A stretch of DNA of 40,324 nucleotides, taken from assembly GCA_036897445.1 (NCBI GenBank), contig JAYMTL010000164.1, positions 1-40,324 of the forward strand. The letters run 5' to 3'. Numbering within the stretch: position 1 is the first letter of the stretch; the number at the start of each line of letters is the position of its first letter. Source of the DNA: Pelargonium tetragonum. Lineage: Eukaryota > Streptophyta > Magnoliopsida > Geraniales > Geraniaceae. The notes under the pieces were generated by a model. It saw only the letters and a program-made list of their open reading frames with translations. It ran no database searches and was not told the origin of the DNA. The position numbers and the translations under genes are program-made. Of the stretch, positions 34,255-40,324 are shown piece after piece.

Positions 34255-36220
34255 CTCTGAGCAGAGTTGAACTTTAGGACCCGGGTATATTCAATCTGAG
34301 CTTTAATACAGATTTTTTTTAGAGTTTTAACTTAGGAAGTATTTGATATCCAATTTCCTTTACTGGGTTTCAGTAGCGTTTAGATGACGAAGTTCGCAAT
34401 CTCATAACTAGGAAATAAATAAGATATTCTTTCTAGTGAATATTAAACTTTTCGTTTGATTAAAACAGACAAATTTCTAAGTGCTTTTTGAATCCACGAG
34501 CGCCCTCTTATTTGCACGTTAATTTATCGAATATAAACTTGATTAAACGTAGTCCGAAAATAGGCAGCTTCTAGCATTTGATTCCGCTTACCAAAATTAC
34601 CGTTAGAGTATGAGTAAAAGAATTTCTTGTATAATCTTTAATATAAAAAAGTTTAGGAGTGTTGTACTAAAACCGGGGTTTCAAGGGTGGGAAGTACAAA
34701 ATTGCGTTTCAGTCAGCTTTTTCGAATAATTATAGTATGATAAGGTTTCTATCTATAATTTGGTGTAGGGTTTTTGCCCTCGTTAAAGGTATCCCCGCTC
34801 AAATCAAATAGGGCCCGCATCGACACGTAATAAAGGATTTCCTTACTAGACTTGGGTATTACGGGGATAAATAAAAATATCGAAGTTACAAACTTGGAAG
34901 TTTCTACTCATAAAATATCTTAGTGTCTTGATATAAGACTCCCCTAAAAGGAACCCGAAACCTAATAATACAGGATTGGCTAGAAGCCTGATATGAAGTA
35001 TTCCCTAATGAAGACACTATAGCAGCACCCCGGGATAATGTTAAATTACGTGATCCCAAAAAGGAGCGGTGCCTATAGCTAATAAGTTTCACAAAAGCCT
35101 ACCCCAAGGGGTCCTATACTGTGTATTGTCATACCTAGGTTAATAAACAAGGGGAGTTAATGAATTTTTACTGTTGAATAAGCACAAGGAATCCTATTTA
35201 CATAGTAAGAGATTGGGTTTTTCTAGCTAAAGAGAGTGTAGGTCAACTTATTGGATATTCCGTTTTTCATATGAGCTTAGTGTTATCCATATAAATAAAA
35301 TAACGAAACTTCTCCTATTTTAAAGTTCCTTTGATAAACGTATGCTTTGTAAGGTAATGCTGTGGAATTTATAAACATCTTTGTTCTTTGCAAAAAAGTA
35401 TATACTATACTTAGTTATCGGTTGTACAAAAAGGGTTTCCTACTCTTCAAATTCCATAAATTAACCGGCTTATTAAAAAGAGGACTTAAAGTATCCGTTG
35501 AATTGAATAGTCAACGGGGTCATTTTACTTAGTACAGAATATTCAAAACCCTATTAAGCATTAACCTCCTTTGAATTGGACAGGGTTTATAAAAAAATAG
35601 CTCTTATTTTGACAAGTACTCTTTTTGAATAGAAACCCATAGGAATTGACTTTATTTACCAAGGGCTTCTTTTTGCTCCGGAACCCTACAGCACTCCCAT
35701 GAAAAGCCCACAACACTTTTTCATTTTTAGACTTTCATCCTCTAAACTAAAAAGAATCAGGAATTTTCTTGTTTATATTCTTCCTCGGTAACAAGACTTA
35801 GTGGGACTCTAACCTAAATTCGAAATACGCTTTAGGGAATCCTTTGATAAATAGACTGAAGTGTAACGCAGGACCCAGACTCTAACGGATAGCCCTAGAA
35901 TCGCATAACTAAGTAGTAGGAACCAAGAGTTCAAATTGCGCGGTCAAGAAGTTCTAAAGCCTACAAATTCTTTATAGCATTAAAGGGAAAGTTTTTTCAC
36001 AAGATCTAGGAATAAGTTATTAGATACAATTAAGTAAACCCTTCTTAAAAAAATAGAAAATGAGCATGCCCTTAGAAATTGCCCAGAGTTTTTTAGGTTT
36101 AAACTAGTAAATATGAAATATAAAGTTATAAAACCCCGGCTTTAATTGCCCCGCCTTACCTCGGAAATGAAGAGGACTCTAACCAAACAATACAGAACAA
36201 AACAAGTATTCTATTCTAGT
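34255..36220. other. Anonymous AT-rich DNA
   Basis: A 62-codon minus-strand frame at 34904-35092 is Ser/Arg-rich and unassigned. Short palindromes are dense from 34780 to 35190. No gene, RNA or LTR is recognised. Confidence 0.45.
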
Positions 36221-36224
36221 ATTT

Positions 36225-36480
36225 ACTGTCTACCCTTTTGTATCTAGAGTAACTAGTTGTTACTTCTTTTATTCTGGAGCTCCCTTACTTACGAGCTAGT
36301 AAACATATAAGGTTATCATTCGTATAGTAGTATAGGCATAATAGATCTTTTGCTATAGTATAAGTTCTTAGTCTTTATATATAATTAAGGGTATATTCCT
36401 TTTGTTCTTTGTTTTACTACTATACCAGAAAGGACAGAACCCTTAATAGTATAGAAAATAGTTAGTGTACCGAGCGGAGG
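36225..36480 (-). mobile_element. Possible third gag-like tract
   Basis: The word TTACGAGCTAGTAAACA near 36288 matches 14 of 17 bases with TTACGAACTAGGAAATA near 20041, and the set also includes 824-840. The surrounding tract is pyrimidine-rich on the plus strand, as in those two regions. It is probably an older relative of the same minus-strand fossil region, though too short to prove. Confidence 0.2.
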
Positions 36481-36641
36481 GATTTGTAGGAAATATTACA
36501 GATAGAACAATAAACCCAATTTTTAATGCTTTTTATACCCTAAAATTATCCTGAAGCGGAAACTTTATTATCCACTGCATTTATTACCACAAAACCTAGC
36601 TTCTCCAAGAGGATATATTTAATTTAAGGGGACCTCTTAAT

Positions 36642-36657
36642 TTAATTACATTACCTT
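36642..36657 (-). repeat. 15-base repeat word, copy 4
   Basis: The plus strand reads TTAATTACATTACCTT. On the minus strand the left flank is GAACAAGAAC, recalling the ACAAAGAC that precedes the copy at 39916 and the AAAC that precedes the copy at 15998. The copy is 4.1 kb from copy 3, in the same orientation. Confidence 0.6.
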
Positions 36658-36659
36658 GT

Positions 36660-39600
36660 TCTTGTTCAAAAAAACTTTAATTACAAATTCTCGATCAGTG
36701 AAAGAAATCCTCTAATGCAACAGTTTCAAAAAAAAGAAGGTAAAAAAAAAGAATTAGGCTATTACTTACAAAAACCTTTACCTTTACTCCAAGATTGTAA
36801 ACTCGTAAAGACCCTCTCTAGAACTTCCCTGTTTTAATGCACCTTCCTTATGTACTTTTTTGTTAAGAAACTTCTTATTGCTCTAAAAGACCCATTTCCT
36901 TAAATCTTGATTGGGAATTGAGGAACGTAAGACTTCGCTTTGTATATACCATAAGTGGAACTAGAAAAACCTTTTGTCTTTTAATTTAAAAAGAATGATA
37001 TTCCTTGTTTAGTAGTAGCCTCCCTATCTTAAATTGAGGGAAAACTCTCAGAAGTACCTTACCGAATCCCATATACATTAATTACCGAATTGTCCATATC
37101 GATTTAGCTAGAGAGTCCTTGTAGCTTATACTTGTTAATTACTCTTCCACTAGTAGATACATTAGCATCCTGCAGTTTTAATTCTGTACAACCAGTATAG
37201 GAGACCCCTACTAGGATAGAAGAATTATTTCCACGGCACCTCCTTACAGACAATGTATAATTAAAAATGGTTCACTCGGAATAAAATAAGGGTTTTCCTC
37301 AACTCCCCGGGGTCTTTTTCACAGTGTCCGAGCTAGTAAATCCAAAGAAATAGCTACCCAAATTTATGTATAGTAAATATACCCAGAAATGAAATAATAA
37401 GACTAAAATAGAGTAAGCACTATAGCGGCACAAAGGCTTTCCTTTTTAAGAATGAAAGAGATAATTTTGCAATAAATAATACTGAAAAAATCTAGATTTT
37501 ATAAGATTTAAATTATTAGGAAACTTCCGGGAGAAAGAATCCTCACGAGATCGGATAAATCCAGCCTTTTCTCTGGCATTTCCTATCCGCCTTACCTATA
37601 AAAAATGTATCGTTCTTATTTTCTACAAAAAGGGTTTATTTAACGTTTAGTGCTATACTGCTCGGAATATGTTGGAATCCATCCGTTTCAATTAACAAGC
37701 AGTAAATAAAATGAAGTTTTTTGCTTATTAAAGGAGTTAGCCCAGAAGAATGCCACGAGCAGTTATAAGAATAAGATCCCTATATTACTAGAATCCAGTA
37801 TTCACTTAGAAGAAGGAATTCAGTCAGAATATTGTAATATCTCTCAAAACAGGGCCTCCCTGAACTGAAAGTAGAGAAATTTTAGATACAAAAAGCAGAC
37901 CTTAAGAAGATTTTTTCTAACACGGCATAGACTTCATTAGAAAAGCAGGATAACTGTAATAAAAGGGAAAGGGGTTCTCTACCTTTACCCAAAGTCTTTT
38001 TGAACCTCAAGCTGCTCATATCTACTGTTCCAAAGAAAAGGGCCCCTCTGCCATTAAATTTCCTTAAAGGTCAGGATTACAAGAATTAGTTGGGTAGATT
38101 TGTTCTTTTAGATATGGATTCCTTTCACAAGGAAGACCTTATATAGACGCGATTCTTATATTTTTTGGTACTTTTCAAAACTAGAAGACCCTTGCAAATT
38201 TCCTTAGCTATTACTAAAGCGGAAGACTTTCAATTCTTTTTTTACTAAAAGTTTTCATTATCCCTGCACAATGTCCTTTCTACGTGTAATGTTTCCAATA
38301 ATTATCTTGCTTTCCAGAAGTCTTATACTTAACTACCGTGCATAGCCAAAAATATCTAAGATAAAAAGGACCCTACCGCGCATTCTATTAGACTAAGATT
38401 TTATATGGAATCGGTCGAAAGTGGATAACCTGGTAGCCTATACATAGCCTATTCAACCCAACTTAGATAGCTTTAAAACTTCTCTTCCTTTAGTAAGTAG
38501 AGTAAGGGTTTGCAATCCCAGGATTAAATAATTTCTAGGAATACCAAAACGAAAAAAGACTGAAGGTAAATCCCAGCCAGCTTTTAATTTAAATATGAGA
38601 TAAATATGTCAAATCCAGAAAGAATTACACGTAAATTCTTGAAAAGTAATCGAGAAAGGTTTAAAAGGGATTTTATAAGTTTGTGCCTTAAAATCTTATC
38701 TTGGATCTAATTTCTTTTTATGAATTTACCGAGGTTTTTTGTACTCTTTTGGTTCTTTTTTGTTATCTAGAGGGGTTTAGAGACGAGTTAGTTATAGTTT
38801 TCCTTATACCTCAGGATTATATAAGTACTCCCATTTGAATTTTGACTCCCGTTTCCAAAGAATCCTCTTGAGAGTACAAAATAACTTAAACTTAAGAAGT
38901 AAAAAAAAACTTACTAAGATAAAGGGGGCTATAACCCAGGCTTTTGTAATTACATAAAAAAATTTCACTTTAAGAAGAACTACACTAACTTAGCTATGAT
39001 ATTGCTTCTTAGAAGATGCTAGTTATATCAGAGGGGGATCCGTTGCCGGGAAGGGCAGTTCCTCGACAATAGGAATTCCTTGTTCTTAACCTACCCAAGA
39101 TTTTTCAGGTAAGTATTACAAAAAGAACACTTATATTACTTATATTCTCATGGCAAAGCATTCAAGGAAGCACTAATCAAGCTACTTACGGTTAAAAGAG
39201 GACCTTTTTTCTGTTACGGTTTAACTCCTTTTATTACTGAGAAACTCCTCCCTTTTGACAAAATTCTAAAAAACTTAGGAATCCCTTAGGATTTACAAGC
39301 ACGCATAACTAAACTAATAAGGGGCATGCCGCGCTATAACAAAGGTTTCGCAATCTACACCCCCCTAATGCTTTGTTTATAGAATATAAAATTTTGGGTG
39401 TCAAGCAGCCACTAAAAAAGGACTTGTAAGGCGTCTCTAATTTATGATGCTTATAAAGTTTAGAAAAGTCGGAGGATTTTTTTATGAGTTTCCAGTTTAG
39501 TTTTGTTGAAAGGGGTTTTAATAAATAATAAAAGTGGGGTTCCTTAGTAAAGGATCCGGCAGAAAGTGGCTGTCTTAAATTTGCTTTTATAACTTACTGT

Positions 39601-39820
39601 CTTTTAAGGACGCAGAGCCTGTACATAGCGTAGAATTGGCTGCGCGAGATACAAATAATACAAAAGGGACTTACCTAAAGTGGGCTGATTCAAAAAAGGA
39701 AATTTAAATGTAGGAGATATACCTTACTCTTTGTACAAGGGTTATAGTAATAAACTTCACGAAGCAATCGGGTTTCTCTTTATAATTTAAAAAGAAATTC
39801 TCGCGAGTCAGTAATTTGAA
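36660..39820. other. Long anonymous AT-rich stretch
   Basis: No open frame above 60 codons in about 3.2 kb and no RNA motif. Short palindromes continue (GGATTCC near 38115, GGATCC near 39038 and 39552, GGAATTCC near 39071). No gene is supported. Confidence 0.45.
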
Positions 39821-39915
39821 TTTGATTAACAAGCAATCCCAGGTCTATTATCTATAACAATTAAACAGCAACTTATACAAGTACAATAGTACAAGAAGAC
39901 AGTAACTACAAAGAC

Positions 39916-39930
39916 AGGTAATGTAATTAA
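39916..39930 (+). repeat. 15-base repeat word, copy 5
   Basis: Reads AGGTAATGTAATTAA on the plus strand, just upstream of the serine-rich coding-like stretch. This is the only copy with a recognisable neighbour, so if the word belongs to a larger element, this is the place to start tracing it. Confidence 0.6.
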
Positions 39931-39934
39931 AGGG

Positions 39935-40110
39935 AATGCTAAGAACAAGAAGAGTATAGCTCTCACTCTAACTCTAGTAGCTCTAGCTCTAGTACAGATA
40001 AAACAAATACAAAGAAAGATAGATCATTTAGCTCAGAAGACAAAGCAACAAAAAGTAAGTAAGTCAAGAAGGAAGAAGTGTAGATGCTGCTGTTGAAGTT
40101 GGATCTATAT
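39935..40110 (+). mobile_element. Serine/lysine-rich coding-like stretch, possible gag-type fossil
   Basis: One plus-strand frame reads a run of serines interrupted by His and Asn, then TDKTNTKKDRSFSSED and a Lys-rich stretch, with the repeated codon pair AGC/TCT-CTA/AGT visible as a short near-tandem array at 39958-39996. Composition and codon texture differ clearly from the anonymous DNA on either side. Acidic, Ser- and Lys-rich low complexity is typical of linker regions in fungal gag proteins but also of many host proteins. The retroelement reading rests on related scraps at 28.8 and 31.1 kb. It is broken. Confidence 0.35.
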
Positions 40111-40324
40111 ATATACTCATTAAACTATCTTACATTTAACCTCCCTTACTTCGTGTCAGTCGGTAAGATAGACCGTTTCCCATACCTATTAAGCCTATAC
40201 ACTCTTAAACAATTAAACTACAATATGTTTAGGTGCGATAGCCCTAACACCCCTTAGTTACAGGTAACCTGTAATAGAGTATATAACTACATAAGCTCCA
40301 ATAAATAAGACACTAACTACAAGA
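40111..40324. other. A/C-rich end of window
   Basis: The sequence becomes richer in A and C with few G-runs, similar in texture to 7640-8110, and contains a short exact palindrome CAGGTAACCTG near 40261 next to further GTTACAG/CTGTAA words. No gene is seen. Confidence 0.4.

Noticed and set aside
1-40324. Organellar (mitochondrial or plastid) spacer from a large repeat-rich organelle genome
   Set aside because: Short palindromes and low GC would fit, but I see no rRNA, tRNA or organellar gene scrap, the TpA excess is unusual for organelles, and retroelement-like motifs favour a nuclear block. It is not fully excluded.
1-40324. CRISPR array, integron, phage or operon structure
   Set aside because: There are no regularly spaced direct repeats, no bacterial-type genes with ribosome sites, and no open frames of useful length.

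Overview
The window is a 40.3 kb AT-rich gene desert. I find no intact host gene, no rRNA and no convincing intact tRNA on either strand. The longest open frame is 109 codons, and its content looks like retrotransposon rather than host gene. The best reading is a nuclear, repeat-derived AT-rich block of a filamentous fungus (probably an ascomycete) that carries the base-composition signature of repeat-induced point mutation (RIP). The signature was hand-counted in two 240-base samples (16141-16380 and 30481-30720): TpA/ApT is about 1.3 and (CpA+TpG)/(ApC+GpT) about 0.8. Both lie on the RIP side of the usual cut-offs (0.89 and 1.03). Methyl-CpG decay, as in vertebrates or plants, would instead raise TpG and CpA. 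The organism assignment is inference. An organellar spacer is a weaker alternative.

Layout. 0-5.2 kb: a gag-like minus-strand tract, a possible Ty1/Copia integrase scrap, a tRNA-like relic on the minus strand and a Ty3/Gypsy reverse transcriptase scrap on the plus strand. 5.2-19.3 kb: long anonymous stretches with one Gypsy integrase-tail-like scrap on the minus strand near 10.3 kb. 19.3-20.2 kb: a pyrimidine-rich tract whose minus strand looks coding-like. 20.2-25.9 kb: a second isolated B-box, a doubtful integrase scrap, then a Copia RNase H-like frame and a Copia RT-like scrap, both on the plus strand but in the wrong order to be one element. 25.9-36.5 kb: anonymous DNA with acidic/serine-rich scraps, a Gypsy RNase H-like scrap on the minus strand and a second copy of the Copia integrase-like repeat. 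36.5-40.3 kb: anonymous DNA ending in a serine/lysine-rich coding-like stretch.

Together these suggest several generations of Ty1/Copia and Ty3/Gypsy insertions, in both orientations and probably nested, decayed to the point where no element boundary or LTR pair can be drawn by eye. All are broken fossils. Domain calls rest on eye comparison of short open frames with family motifs and are tentative.

I did not find a new biological system. The signals that most deserve a computation are a 15-base word present five times (AGGTAATGTAATTAA type), an excess of GG-AT-CC type short palindromes (which RIP-like loss of CpA/TpG may explain in part), and small diverged repeat sets linking distant parts of the window.
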